NCBI RefSeq assembly: GCF_000218895.1
Contig: NC_015703.1
Span: forward strand, 2,803,001 to 2,867,000
DNA from: Runella slithyformis DSM 19594
GTDB taxonomy: Bacteria; Bacteroidota; Bacteroidia; Cytophagales; Spirosomataceae
Reading direction: 5' to 3'
Length of the DNA stretch: 64,000 bases
Shown here one piece after another: positions 53,699 through 63,010 of this stretch (positions are counted from its first letter, which is position 1; every line of letters starts with the position of its first letter). The translations under genes were made by a program, and so were the position numbers. The notes below the pieces were generated by a model that was not told where the DNA came from, made no database searches, and worked only from the letters and a program-made list of their open reading frames with translations.

Positions 53699-54535
53699 TT
53701 ATATTTCAGTAAATCGAAACTGTACATACGTTTTGGCCAATAAGGTCATTTTTTGGAAATCCGGTACCCGAATCCGTTCCTCCTGAATACGTGTAGCCGG
53801 GGTCTCTTTGATTTTATTGAACAACGTCAAATAGTAAACATAGGCCAAGTAAACCCCCATTCGGGCGCTGCGGGGCAGTTGTTTGATGGCTACGTAAGCC
53901 GCATCAAAGTCGGCCTGAATATCGGCTTCAATTTGCTGCTTGCTCTCTTTGGTGAACTGTGTAAAATCTACCCCGGGAAAATATACGCGCCCACGATCAA
54001 CGTAATCGCTTTTCAGATCACGTAGAAAATTTACTTTTTGAAAAGCCGCTCCCAGGCTTCGGGCACCATCTTTAAGATGGTCAAACATTTCACTGTTGCC
54101 TTCGCAGAAGATACGTAAACACATCAGACCCACTACCTCTGCCGACCCATAGATGTATTCTTCGTACTTTTCATCAGTGTATTCCTGCTTGTAAAGGTCC
54201 ATTTCCATGCTGTGTAAAAAAGCATTGATCAGTTCATGTTCAATATGATACTTATTGACGATCAATTGAAAAGAATGCAAAACGGGATTCAGACTGATGC
54301 CCGTTTCTATGGCTTCGTAGGTGTCTTTGATAAATTTTTCCAAAAGGTATTTTTGATCAAACTCATAAAACGTATCGACAATTTCGTCGGCATAGCGCAC
54401 AAACCCATAAATTGCGTAGATGGGTAAGCGGAACTTCTTATCTAATGTTTTGATTCCCAGCGTAAACGAAGTGCTGTATCGCTCCGTAATGAGTTTGCTG
54501 CAATCGAGCGTTGTTTGGTCAAACAAATGCTTCAT
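53699..54535 (-). CDS. crtB: Phytoene synthase
   Basis: 278-residue squalene/phytoene-synthase-family enzyme that joins two geranylgeranyl diphosphates to phytoene. The first Asp-rich site is DEIVD (50-54); the second lies in NFLRDLKSDYVDRGR, followed by VYFPG. The start is set at the ATG at 54535; an upstream GTG at 54553 is less likely. Downstream of crtI by 47 bp on the same strand, a two-gene carotenoid operon that should give a yellow-to-orange pigment. Later genes (cyclase, hydroxylase) are not in the window. Confidence 0.93.
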   Translation of the reverse strand: MKHLFDQTTLDCSKLITERYSTSFTLGIKTLDKKFRLPIYAIYGFVRYADEIVDTFYEFDQKYLLEKFIKDTYEAIETGISLNPVLHSFQLIVNKYHIEHELINAFLHSMEMDLYKQEYTDEKYEEYIYGSAEVVGLMCLRIFCEGNSEMFDHLKDGARSLGAAFQKVNFLRDLKSDYVDRGRVYFPGVDFTQFTKESKQQIEADIQADFDAAYVAIKQLPRSARMGVYLAYVYYLTLFNKIKETPATRIQEERIRVPDFQKMTLLAKTYVQFRFTEI

Positions 54536-54582
54536 ATAAGCCGTGCTGAGCACGCAGATTAAGGGGTTGTTGTTGGGATAAG

Positions 54583-56136
54583 CTACCGGTCAGTGCCGAA
54601 CTCTTTGGTTACTTCGTCGGCCACTACCAATCCGGAAATCAGGGAAGGGGGTACCCCGGGGCCGGGAACGGTAAGCTGTCCTGTATAAAACAGATTTCGG
54701 ACCTTTTTGTTTTTTAGGGTTGGTTTCAGAAACGCCGTTTGCAGGAGGGTATTGGCCAAACCATACGCATTCCCTTTGAAGGCATTATAATCTGCCTGAA
54801 AATCCCGGTGTGCAAAGGTACGTTTATATACAATATGCGGGCGTATCGGCTCTCCTACGTAGGCTTCCAATCGATCCATCACTAGGTTAAAATAGCGCTC
54901 GCGGATTTCGTCGGTGTCGTTGGTTAGGCCCGGAGCGACCGGAATCAGAATAAAGAGATTTTCGGAGCCCTTCGGGGCAACGGTCGGGTCGGTTACGGAA
55001 GGTGCCGAAACGTAAAAAAGCGGCTTGCTTGGCCATTGCGGCTCGGTGTAGATTTCGTATGCGTGCTGAGACAGGTCTTCGTCAAAAAATAGATTATGGT
55101 GCTGAAGCTTGGGCAGCCTTTTATTCACGCCCAAATAATACAAAAGAGATGAAGGCGCCAGGGTTCGTTTGTTCCAATAGTTCTCGGAATAGTTTCGGTA
55201 TTGGCCCAACAGTTTTGAATCAACGTGGTGATAATCGGCACCTGCAACCACGATGTCTGCCTCAAAGGTTTCGGTATCGGTGATTACTGTCTTAGCGAGC
55301 CGACCTGTCACCTCAATTTTTGTCACATTTTGATTCAGTTTGATCTTCACCCCTTTTTCTTCGGCCAAGGCCACCATTCCTTTGACGATTTCGTGCATTC
55401 CACCCATGGGATACCACGTGCCCATGGTGATTTCGGCGTAGTTCATGAGACTGTACATGGCGGGGGTATTCTCTGACGTAGCGCCCAAAAAAAGAATGGG
55501 AAATTCCATCAGTTGCAGGAGTTTGGGGTCTTTAAAAAACTTACGAATGTGTTCGGCAAAGGGCTGCAATACATCCAGACGACTTAAGTCATACAGCAAT
55601 TTTAGACTGACAAACTCCATGATACTGCGGCTGGGTTTCCACACAAACTTGTTTATACCTACGTCGTATTTATAGGCCGCCTGTTTCAGAAACGCGTCCA
55701 AACGCTCACCGCTGCCCGGTTCAATGCGTTCAAAAAGCTGTTTGAGCGGTTCAATTCCCGCCGGAATGGAAACGGTCGTTTCCCGGTCAAAAATGACAGC
55801 GTAGGAAGGGTCAAGTCGTACAAGTTGATAATAATCCGACGGTTTTTTGCCGAATTTGCCGAAGTACGTTTCAAATATGTCGGGCATCCAATACCAACTG
55901 GGACCCATATCAAAGGTGAACCCTTCGGCTTTAAACACCCGCGCCCGTCCGCCGGGAGAAGTATTTTTTTCTAAAATGGTAACATTAAACCCTTTGTCGG
56001 CCAAACGGGTAGCAGCGGAAAGACCCGCAAAACCTGCCCCAATAACAATTACTTTTTTCAACGTATGATTAGATTTTAATGATAAACTGTCAAGAGGGAA
56101 GAAGGGTTTGATAAAAAATGAGTAAATAATGCTCAT
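54583..56136 (-). CDS. crtI: Phytoene desaturase (CrtI-type)
   Basis: 517-residue FAD-dependent desaturase that introduces double bases-pairs of conjugation into phytoene towards lycopene. The dinucleotide fold is VIVIGAGFAGLSAATRLADKG (about 29-49), followed by LEKNTSPGGRA and FDMGPSWYWMPD; the C-terminal FAD motif is NLFYTGQLTVPGPGVPPSLISG. The annotated ATG gives a 25-residue hydrophobic extension before KKVIVIGAG; a TTG codon just before that motif may be the real start. A decayed amidohydrolase pseudogene ends 7 bp upstream. Confidence 0.93.
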   Translation of the reverse strand: MSIIYSFFIKPFFPLDSLSLKSNHTLKKVIVIGAGFAGLSAATRLADKGFNVTILEKNTSPGGRARVFKAEGFTFDMGPSWYWMPDIFETYFGKFGKKPSDYYQLVRLDPSYAVIFDRETTVSIPAGIEPLKQLFERIEPGSGERLDAFLKQAAYKYDVGINKFVWKPSRSIMEFVSLKLLYDLSRLDVLQPFAEHIRKFFKDPKLLQLMEFPILFLGATSENTPAMYSLMNYAEITMGTWYPMGGMHEIVKGMVALAEEKGVKIKLNQNVTKIEVTGRLAKTVITDTETFEADIVVAGADYHHVDSKLLGQYRNYSENYWNKRTLAPSSLLYYLGVNKRLPKLQHHNLFFDEDLSQHAYEIYTEPQWPSKPLFYVSAPSVTDPTVAPKGSENLFILIPVAPGLTNDTDEIRERYFNLVMDRLEAYVGEPIRPHIVYKRTFAHRDFQADYNAFKGNAYGLANTLLQTAFLKPTLKNKKVRNLFYTGQLTVPGPGVPPSLISGLVVADEVTKEFGTDR

Positions 56137-56143
56137 CCGGAAA

Positions 56144-56670
56144 TTACTGTTTGCACACCATTCCGTCTTTCATTACAAAAATGACGTTTTGGAGTGTTTT
56201 GATATTTTGGAGCGGATTTTCGTCGGTGGTAATGATATCAGCATATTTGCTTTGGTGATACTGCCCATATTGTTCTGCTCTCCTAAGATTTCGGCCGGAA
56301 CCGCCGTGGCAGCCTTGACGGCTTCCATGGCAGGCATGCCGACTTCGGTCATGTACTCAAATTCTTTGGCGTTTTTGCCATCGGCAAACACCCCGGCATC
56401 AGTACGAAAGGCGATTTTAACGCCTGCTTTATACGCTTTTTCAAATGTTGTCTGAATCAATGGCCCGATTTCAATGGCTTTGGAAGGTACTTTGGTATAG
56501 CTTTTTTGAACCGCCGAAATACGATTTTTTTTCACGACAACGGTCTCCCGTTCTTAGGCAGTATCGCTTACTCCGTTGATCAGTTTGCCGCAGTGAATAA
56601 GTGTGCGTTGAGCGTGTACATAACTCGAAGTGGCAAAAATAATTCCTGTCAAAAGGAAACGTATTTTCAT
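56144..56670 (-). pseudogene. Decayed amidohydrolase (imidazolonepropionase-like) pseudogene
   Basis: The start (ATG 56670) gives a signal peptide (MKIRFLLTGIIFATSSYVHAQ) and the usual N-terminal strand TLIHCGKLINGVSDTA, then a TAA stop, then the same frame continues ERETVVVKKNRIS. After about residue 55 the sequence jumps to the C-terminal part (TFEKAYKAGVKIAFRTDAGV, MEAVKAATAVPAEILG), so the metal-binding middle of roughly 250 residues is missing. Near 56255 a one-base loss shifts the frame; the other frame restores KYADIITTDENPLQNIKTL and ends at 56144. Three independent lesions make a functional product very unlikely. Confidence 0.85.
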
Positions 56671-56788
56671 AGGTAATTGGAGGGTTAGATCAATGATTCT
56701 GATTATTCCCCCAATTAAAGCATTTTTTTACCGAAAAGGAAACGGCAATAGTTGTCGGATACCGTACCGATTATAAGGGGCTATAAAA

Positions 56789-56824
56789 AAACTCCCCGAT
56801 TGTGTCATTACAATCGGGGAGTTT
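56789..56824 (-). terminator. Rho-independent terminator of susCD operon
   Basis: 14-bp perfect stem AAACTCCCCGATTG (56789-56802) / CAATCGGGGAGTTT (56811-56824) with an 8-base loop, followed on the minus strand by T7. It is 34 bp after the SusD stop. Confidence 0.9.
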
Positions 56825-56858
56825 AAAAAGGTTTTAACGTGCAGGAATGTGCTTTTTC

Positions 56859-58415
56859 CTAGTTTGGATATCCCGGGTTCTGTGGTTTCAGGTTCGGGTT
56901 GTTCAACATTTCCTGTCTGCCAAGCGGCAGTAATAAATGTTTTGCCTGCAGGGGCTGGTTAGAGCTCAAATTGATGTGACCGACAAAGTCGTCAAAACCT
57001 CTGGTTCTTTCGTTGAACACTTTGCGAAGGCGCACCATGTCAAACCAAGTGATTTGCTCATAGCACAACTCATGCCAGCGCTCTTTCCAAACGGCTTCGC
57101 GGAAAGAATTCTGCGTGTATGTACCGAGTGCAGGGGTAGTAAGTTGCGCTCTGTCGCGGATGCGTTTGAAGGCGTCGTAGGCGGCCTGCGTAGGGCCTCC
57201 TACTTCGTTTTGTGCTTCTGCAAACATGAGCAGTACTTCGGCATAACGAATCTGCGGTACGTTGAGGTTGTTTACACGCGAGCCGGGCACACCGGCGGTA
57301 CCAAGTGCAACTCGGTTAAAGTGTTTGAAAATATAGGGTGCACCCAAATCAAACCTTGCGCCACTGCCGTTGGTAAAATAGGTAGTATAAAAATACCCTT
57401 CCTGATCCCTGGTACGTAAATCGCCCGGTTCGTACGAATTGTAGAATGCCAAGGTAGGTACTGTACTTCCTGTTCCACCCGGGCCGTTGAACGTTACCGG
57501 CTTAAAGTTGGGGAACATATTGTCCATCGGATTACTTGCCACAACGGCGTTGTATTGCAGCATAAAAAGGTGCTCCAGACGGTTTTTATTGCTTTCTCTG
57601 CGTGTATCTTCATACGTAGGAAATAGGTTGATTACCCCGGGGTTGGCATTGGCATACGTGATTACCTCTAGGGCTTTATCGGCCGCCAACTTATAATGCG
57701 ACGCGCCTCTGTTGAGGGGGAAACCTGCCATGGTCAAATATACACGCGCAAGCTGCGATTTGACTGCTGCCAGATTGACACGTCCACTCTGATCCATCCA
57801 TGCCAAACCCGCCGCTTCTGCCGCAAGTAAGTCCTCAACAATCAGTTTGTAAATATCCTCCTGTGGGGAGCGCTTAGGGAAAAAATCTTCCGAAGAAGCC
57901 GTCTGGGGGTTGGTAATCAGTGGAATATCCCCCCACAAACGCACTGCCGTAAAGTAAGCGGATGCACGTAAAAACCTTGCTTCTCCCAAAATTTTCCGCT
58001 TTTGGGCTTCCGGCATTGGCGTAATAGGCGGCACTTTGGCAATTACCTGATTGGCTTGTGCGATGATTTTATACAAACCGTTCCAGTAATTAACAACGTG
58101 TACGGTATTGCCGTCATGAACAAGTCCATACAGGTTATTTAAGTCTGAATTTTGGGCAGTTTCGGTGGTAGAAGTACCCGTCATGGCCTCCAGCAGCTGC
58201 CAGTTAGAAGAAAATATACCTGCTCCTCCACCCATAAAACGCAAATCGGCATATACCGAAGCGAGTGCAGCCTCGGCATGGTCGGGAATGGTATAAAAGC
58301 TTTCGGGGGTTAGGTTAGAAGGCGCTTGCTCCGCCAAAAACTCTGTACAGCCTGTATGCCCGAGCAAAAGGGAGGCTACCAAAGCTGTTTTTCCTATATT
58401 TTTTAATAATTGCAT
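56859..58415 (-). CDS. SusD/RagB-family lipoprotein
   Basis: 518-residue lipoprotein with lipobox HTGC (Cys about 23). SusD motifs: KILGEARFLRASAYFTAVRLWG, AVKSQLARVYLTMAGFPLN, IRYAEVLLMFAEAQNEVGG, VWKERWHELCYEQITWFDMVR and LLLPLGRQEM, ending PQNPGYPN. Encoded 35 bp after its SusC and before a strong terminator. Distinct from the other three SusD proteins in sequence, so probably a different substrate. Confidence 0.92.
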   Translation of the reverse strand: MQLLKNIGKTALVASLLLGHTGCTEFLAEQAPSNLTPESFYTIPDHAEAALASVYADLRFMGGGAGIFSSNWQLLEAMTGTSTTETAQNSDLNNLYGLVHDGNTVHVVNYWNGLYKIIAQANQVIAKVPPITPMPEAQKRKILGEARFLRASAYFTAVRLWGDIPLITNPQTASSEDFFPKRSPQEDIYKLIVEDLLAAEAAGLAWMDQSGRVNLAAVKSQLARVYLTMAGFPLNRGASHYKLAADKALEVITYANANPGVINLFPTYEDTRRESNKNRLEHLFMLQYNAVVASNPMDNMFPNFKPVTFNGPGGTGSTVPTLAFYNSYEPGDLRTRDQEGYFYTTYFTNGSGARFDLGAPYIFKHFNRVALGTAGVPGSRVNNLNVPQIRYAEVLLMFAEAQNEVGGPTQAAYDAFKRIRDRAQLTTPALGTYTQNSFREAVWKERWHELCYEQITWFDMVRLRKVFNERTRGFDDFVGHINLSSNQPLQAKHLLLPLGRQEMLNNPNLKPQNPGYPN

Positions 58416-58450
58416 GTTCTAAATTGATTTAGAGGTAAAACAGTGATGAA

Positions 58451-61400
58451 TTAAAGACCCACCTGTAAGCCGATCATAAAAGTTGTGGGCTTGGGATAGT
58501 TGTGCCAGATCATCCCCTGCGAAAACGCACTGTTGGCATTTCCCTGATTGGTAGGAGTAACCTCAGGATCGCCCACAATCTTGTCTTTTACCAAAAGGAA
58601 GAAGTTCTGGGCCGAAGCGTACACTCTAAGGCGGCTCATTTTCAGCTTACTCGTAACATTGCTTGGGAAGGTATAACCCAATAAAAGGTTTCTGCCACGC
58701 AGGAAAGAACCGTCTTTGATCCAATGTGAGTCCACGTTGGTTACATAACCTGCACGCGTATCACGTATTTCCTGAAGCATTGAGTTTTGGTTTTGAGGCG
58801 TCCAGGAATTCAATACCGACGTGTAGCTGTTGGCCAGGTTCTGACGGTCTTCGCTGGCGTGGAGGTTCATCATCATTACGTCGTTACCATAGGAGAACTG
58901 CATCTCAAAAGTCAGGTCAAAATTATTGTAGCGAAGCGTGTTGGTCATGGCTCCCCAATACTTAGGGCTTCCGTTGCCAATGATACTGCGGTCGGCATCA
59001 GTGATGGCCCTGTCTCCATTCACATCCAGGTACTTAATGTCACCGGGAAGTATGGTCAAACCATTGCGGTAGCTGGTAAATCTGGCCGCTTCTTCACGCT
59101 CTGCTTCGCTCCATACTCCCAAACGAGTGAGTCCCCAAAAAGAACCTACCGGCTCACCGATACGGATAACGTTGGTTGGGTTGGTGAAGTTGGGGCCGCC
59201 TACGTTGAAAATATCAGAGGGCGTAGCCAGAGAAAGCACCTTGTTACGGTTAAACGAAATGTTGAAATTTGTATTCCATTGGAAGCCGCCGCGGTCAATA
59301 TTGATGGTATTTAAGGCAAATTCAAAGCCTCTGTTATACATTGAGCCTACGTTTCTGCGGATGGTAGCATAGCCGCTGGTTTGTGGTACGGGGGCATCCA
59401 AAAGCATATCAGTGGTGAGGCGATAATAATAATCGGCCTCAAGTGATATTCTTCCTCCAAACAATCCCAACTCAATACCTGCATCGGTTTGGGCTGTTTT
59501 TTCCCAACGCAAATCAGGGTTGGCCAAACGTTGCAGACCGGTACCGGCTACGCGCCCGTCGTTATAGACCGTAGCGTAGTTTGAGCTCAACAGCGAAAGC
59601 GAAGCATAAGGCGGAATTTCAGAGTTTCCGGTAAGACCATAGCTCGTTCTGAGTTTGAGGTTAGAAATAATGGAGTTGCCTTTCAGGAAATCTTCTTCCG
59701 AAACTCGCCATGCCAAAGCTCCCGATGGGAAGACAGCATATTTGTGGTTATTTCCAAATTTAGATGAACCATCGATGCGGCCTGTGAGGGTTACTAAGTA
59801 TTTGTTTGACAATGTATAATTGACACGGCCAAAGTAAGAGTTAAAGGCAAAACGTGAAGCTCCTGAACTAACGGTAGGATTGGTAGCACCTGCGCCCAGG
59901 TTGTTGAAGCCAAAGTAGTCGGTAGCAAAGTTGTTTACACTGGCACCGATACCAAAGGTATTGGTTTCCTGCCACGAAAGTCCCGCTAAGGCATTGATGG
60001 AGTGCTTATCACCGATTTGCTTGTTGTAGGTCAGGTAGTTTTCCAACGACCAAAAAGTCTCTCTATTGTTGGTGGTGGATGCATTTCCGTTACCACCTAT
60101 ATTAAGTGTTCGGGTTTGCGATTGGTTTACCTCCTGGGTTTGTACATTCACACCCAATACCGTACGCATCTCCAGCCCTTTGGCGAGGTTGACGTTGGAG
60201 TACAGGCTACCCAAGGTTGTTTGGTTGTTTACAATGAACTTACGACCCATTAAACGGTGAACAGAACTGAAAGTACCTTCGGCAAGTGGATAATCGCGGT
60301 TGTTGGCAAAAGTGCCATCTTCATATTTTACCGGTAAAAATGGAAAGTCTTCCACAATCTGACGTGCCACGGCGTCATTTTGATCTACAATATTTTCACT
60401 TTGGTTGTTATAGCTCAATGTACCGCCTATTTTCAACCATTTTTTTACTTGATCATCAATCGTAAAACGGGTAGAATACCGCTTCATGTAGGATGTCTTA
60501 ATCAGCCCTTGGTCATCGCGGTAGCCCAAGGAAAGATTGTATTGTGTTCGCTCATTGCCACCGCTAAAACCTAATTGGTGATTTTGAGACAGCTTGTTTT
60601 GGGAGGTTTCTTTAAACCAATCAGTATCAAACTTATTGCTGCCATCCGGGTTCCATACGCGGGGGTCTACTCTGCGCAACTTTGGATTGAGGTTGGCAAA
60701 TCGACCGGCTGCCCAGCCAACAGGGTCGTATTTAGCCATATTGGCCCAAGCCAATTCTTCTACGGCCATGTATTCTTTGGCGTTCAGTACCTGTGGCCTG
60801 TTGGGGCCGATGGTGTTTACGCTGAAATCGGCATTGTAGGTGACAGTACCTTCGCCCGCTTTTCCTTTTTTGGTGGTTACAAGGATAACCCCGTTGGCAC
60901 CGCGCGCTCCATAGATCGCTGTAGAAGAAGCATCTTTCAGCACTTCTACCGATACAATGTCGTTGGGGTTAATGTAGTCAATGGCCGAGGTAAATTGCGT
61001 TTGTGTTCCCTGCGGCATCATGACCCCATCGACTACGTACAATGGGTTGTTGGAAGAGTTGATAGAGCTGAACCCGCGTACCCGAATGGTAGTCCTTCCG
61101 CCCGGACGGCCGGAATTGGTATTTACCTGTACGCCTGCCAGCCTGCCGGATAGTTGTTGGGCAAGTGAGGGAGCGGGGCGTTCCATCAATTGCTCTGCCT
61201 TGACGCTACCCACAGCACCGGTCAAATCTGTCTTTTTGAGGGTACCGTATCCGATTACCACAATTTCTTCCAATACTTTGCTGTCGGGCCGAAGGGTAAG
61301 GTTGATGGAAGTTTGATTGCCAACAACAATTTCCTGCGGCAAATAACCCACATAAGAGAAAATAAGCGTGGCATTGTTAGGGACTTCCAATTTGTAGAGT

Positions 61401-61669
61401 CCGTTACCGTCGGTTACGGTACCCCGTTGCGTGCCCTTCAAAACAATACTCACACCCGGCAGCGGGCTGTTGGTATCATCGGTTACTTTTCCCGAAATTG
61501 TTTTGTCGGCTGCCTTATCTTCCAGGCGAGCGTTGGTTTTTTTTTCGAGCAAATCTCGATCCGGAGCGGCGTACGTTAACTGGAGGCAGGAAAATGACAG
61601 AATGATCGTTGCCGCAGAAGAGCGCAACACCCTGCCGAACCGGCCATGCGGTTGTAAGGTTTTTTTCAT
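58451..61669 (-). CDS. SusC/RagA-family TonB-dependent transporter
   Basis: 1072-residue outer-membrane importer. Start at ATG 61669 (MKKTLQPHGRFG); a TTG three codons upstream is unlikely. Long signal region to about 38, CarboxypepD_reg domain (ISGKVTDDTNSPLPGVSIVLKG), TonB-box region LEEIVVIGYGTL, plug with VRGFSSINSSNNPLYVVDGV and SSTAIYGARGANGVILVTTKKG, barrel ending FMIGLQVGL. A 23-bp palindrome lies about 120 bp upstream. Confidence 0.92.
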   Translation of the reverse strand: MKKTLQPHGRFGRVLRSSAATIILSFSCLQLTYAAPDRDLLEKKTNARLEDKAADKTISGKVTDDTNSPLPGVSIVLKGTQRGTVTDGNGLYKLEVPNNATLIFSYVGYLPQEIVVGNQTSINLTLRPDSKVLEEIVVIGYGTLKKTDLTGAVGSVKAEQLMERPAPSLAQQLSGRLAGVQVNTNSGRPGGRTTIRVRGFSSINSSNNPLYVVDGVMMPQGTQTQFTSAIDYINPNDIVSVEVLKDASSTAIYGARGANGVILVTTKKGKAGEGTVTYNADFSVNTIGPNRPQVLNAKEYMAVEELAWANMAKYDPVGWAAGRFANLNPKLRRVDPRVWNPDGSNKFDTDWFKETSQNKLSQNHQLGFSGGNERTQYNLSLGYRDDQGLIKTSYMKRYSTRFTIDDQVKKWLKIGGTLSYNNQSENIVDQNDAVARQIVEDFPFLPVKYEDGTFANNRDYPLAEGTFSSVHRLMGRKFIVNNQTTLGSLYSNVNLAKGLEMRTVLGVNVQTQEVNQSQTRTLNIGGNGNASTTNNRETFWSLENYLTYNKQIGDKHSINALAGLSWQETNTFGIGASVNNFATDYFGFNNLGAGATNPTVSSGASRFAFNSYFGRVNYTLSNKYLVTLTGRIDGSSKFGNNHKYAVFPSGALAWRVSEEDFLKGNSIISNLKLRTSYGLTGNSEIPPYASLSLLSSNYATVYNDGRVAGTGLQRLANPDLRWEKTAQTDAGIELGLFGGRISLEADYYYRLTTDMLLDAPVPQTSGYATIRRNVGSMYNRGFEFALNTINIDRGGFQWNTNFNISFNRNKVLSLATPSDIFNVGGPNFTNPTNVIRIGEPVGSFWGLTRLGVWSEAEREEAARFTSYRNGLTILPGDIKYLDVNGDRAITDADRSIIGNGSPKYWGAMTNTLRYNNFDLTFEMQFSYGNDVMMMNLHASEDRQNLANSYTSVLNSWTPQNQNSMLQEIRDTRAGYVTNVDSHWIKDGSFLRGRNLLLGYTFPSNVTSKLKMSRLRVYASAQNFFLLVKDKIVGDPEVTPTNQGNANSAFSQGMIWHNYPKPTTFMIGLQVGL

Positions 61670-62151
61670 AATAAACAATGGGCTGTCAGAGCAGCGTTTA
61701 AGTTAAAAACGTACTATGGAACAATTCTTAAACTTAAGAAGAAGGGATTCTTGATGAAATACTCTACTTTTTTGTGCAAAATATGAGTTATTTACTATTA
61801 AATAGTAAATATTAAGTGTATATTATGAGATATATCACTTAGTTTAAGTCAATTTTTAAATAAATTTACAAAATAATCAAATAATGTTAAAATGACCTTT
61901 AAAAGGGTGTTTCAAGGAGTTTGATCTCAAATCTGCGGATATTTTATGTAGTGACAGACTAAGAAAAGTTATATTTAAACAGCATGCATGACGAAAAGAA
62001 AACGAATTATCAGGCACAATTTTTTATTGCTTAATAAGTGTTTAACAGAAACAGGAGGTCACATATTTTATTGACTGAATGGGAGTGAAAATTTCATAAA
62101 CGCCGATGAAACCCCGAAAAGAATAGACCAAAAGAGAGATTAAGGATACTG
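61670..62151. other. 482-bp AT-rich gap upstream of susC
   Basis: No gene seen. The gap holds the leader of the minus-strand SusC gene, the 23-bp palindrome at 61789-61811, and a looser AAGTG...CACTT inverted repeat just after it. Confidence 0.5.
61789..61811. promoter_or_regulatory. 23-bp perfect palindrome, candidate operator
   Basis: 11-base arms TATTTACTATT and AATAGTAAATA around a central A, 120 bp upstream of the SusC start. Symmetry with a single centre base suits a dimeric regulator site; no terminator tail is present. Confidence 0.45.
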
Positions 62152-62796
62152 TCAATAGTAGCGGGAAACTCCTAACGGAATGCCGGTGCTGATGGTGAAA
62201 GAAGTGAAATCCGGATTGAAGGGAGTGGTGATCATGTGTTCAATTTCCAATTTTATTTCTCCGATTACGATACCCAACTTGGGAGCAATAGCCACAAATA
62301 CTTCTCTTCCATGTCGGCGAAGTTCATAGACTTGTTGCGTCACTAAATCCCGGGCTTCCAATTTTCCAAAATACGACACCCCGGCATTTAAACCGACGTA
62401 TGAACGGGTGGTGGCCGGTGCGCCCCAACTTCGATAAGCAGGAGTCAGAAAAAAATCGGCGGTCATTAAGCCGTAAGAAGTAAATTTAGGTTGAATGATG
62501 CTGTTGGATTCAATATCTTCAAATTTCGGTCGAAATACACCTCCCAATTTTAAGCCGATTTTAAAGCGCTCATTTACTTTATAATAGGGTGCGACAAAGA
62601 CCTGCCAGCCTACGCCGGCTTTTGTCAGAAAAAGAGGTTTGATCGTATACGCACTGCCTGCCTTGAGAAAACCCGGGCCCACCCCAACCTCCAGCCACAA
62701 ACGCCGTTCGTCCTGTTCCGTAGCAATGATTCGTTGTGCCCAAGTACCTGTCGTAAGAAGTAAACCGAAAGCCAGAAATTGTAATGCGTGTTTCAT
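62152..62796 (-). CDS. Small outer-membrane beta-barrel-like protein
   Basis: 214-residue exported protein (signal peptide about 1-20, ending TWAQ). Alternating strands with aromatic girdle residues and a C-terminal FTISTGIPLGVSRYY suggest an 8- to 10-strand barrel. No family recognised. The ATG at 62796 is chosen over an upstream TTG at 62817. Monocistronic, divergent to the CocE-type gene. Confidence 0.65.
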   Translation of the reverse strand: MKHALQFLAFGLLLTTGTWAQRIIATEQDERRLWLEVGVGPGFLKAGSAYTIKPLFLTKAGVGWQVFVAPYYKVNERFKIGLKLGGVFRPKFEDIESNSIIQPKFTSYGLMTADFFLTPAYRSWGAPATTRSYVGLNAGVSYFGKLEARDLVTQQVYELRRHGREVFVAIAPKLGIVIGEIKLEIEHMITTPFNPDFTSFTISTGIPLGVSRYY

Positions 62797-62953
62797 AGTT
62801 GTTGTGCTGAAAATCAAACAGAGCGCTTTAAAGGCGGACGAGTAGATTTGGATAAGTGCTTTGCAATTTACCGCTATTTTTTTGGTGGCAAAAACCGTGC
62901 TATTATGTACCGTTCAGGCAATTTTGACGGTAAAAATTCAATTTAAGGAAGAT

Positions 62954-62985
62954 TTTGATTTTTGAAGGCGAATTGGTTAGTTTTG
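62954..62985 (+). promoter_or_regulatory. Promoter of CocE/NonD hydrolase gene
   Basis: TTTG (62954-62957), 20-base spacer, TAGTTTTG (62978-62985): exact match to the Bacteroidota TTTG-N20-TAnnTTTG pattern, 25 bp before the ATG at 63011. It shows that the N20 spacing is general in this genome. Confidence 0.75.
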
Positions 62986-63010
62986 ACCAAGTACTAAACC
63001 AAACGTTCGG

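Noticed and set aside
56173-56535. 120-codon ORF taken as an intact small amidohydrolase
   Set aside because: It lacks the metal-binding core, starts inside a longer broken frame and ends after a frameshift; called part of a pseudogene.
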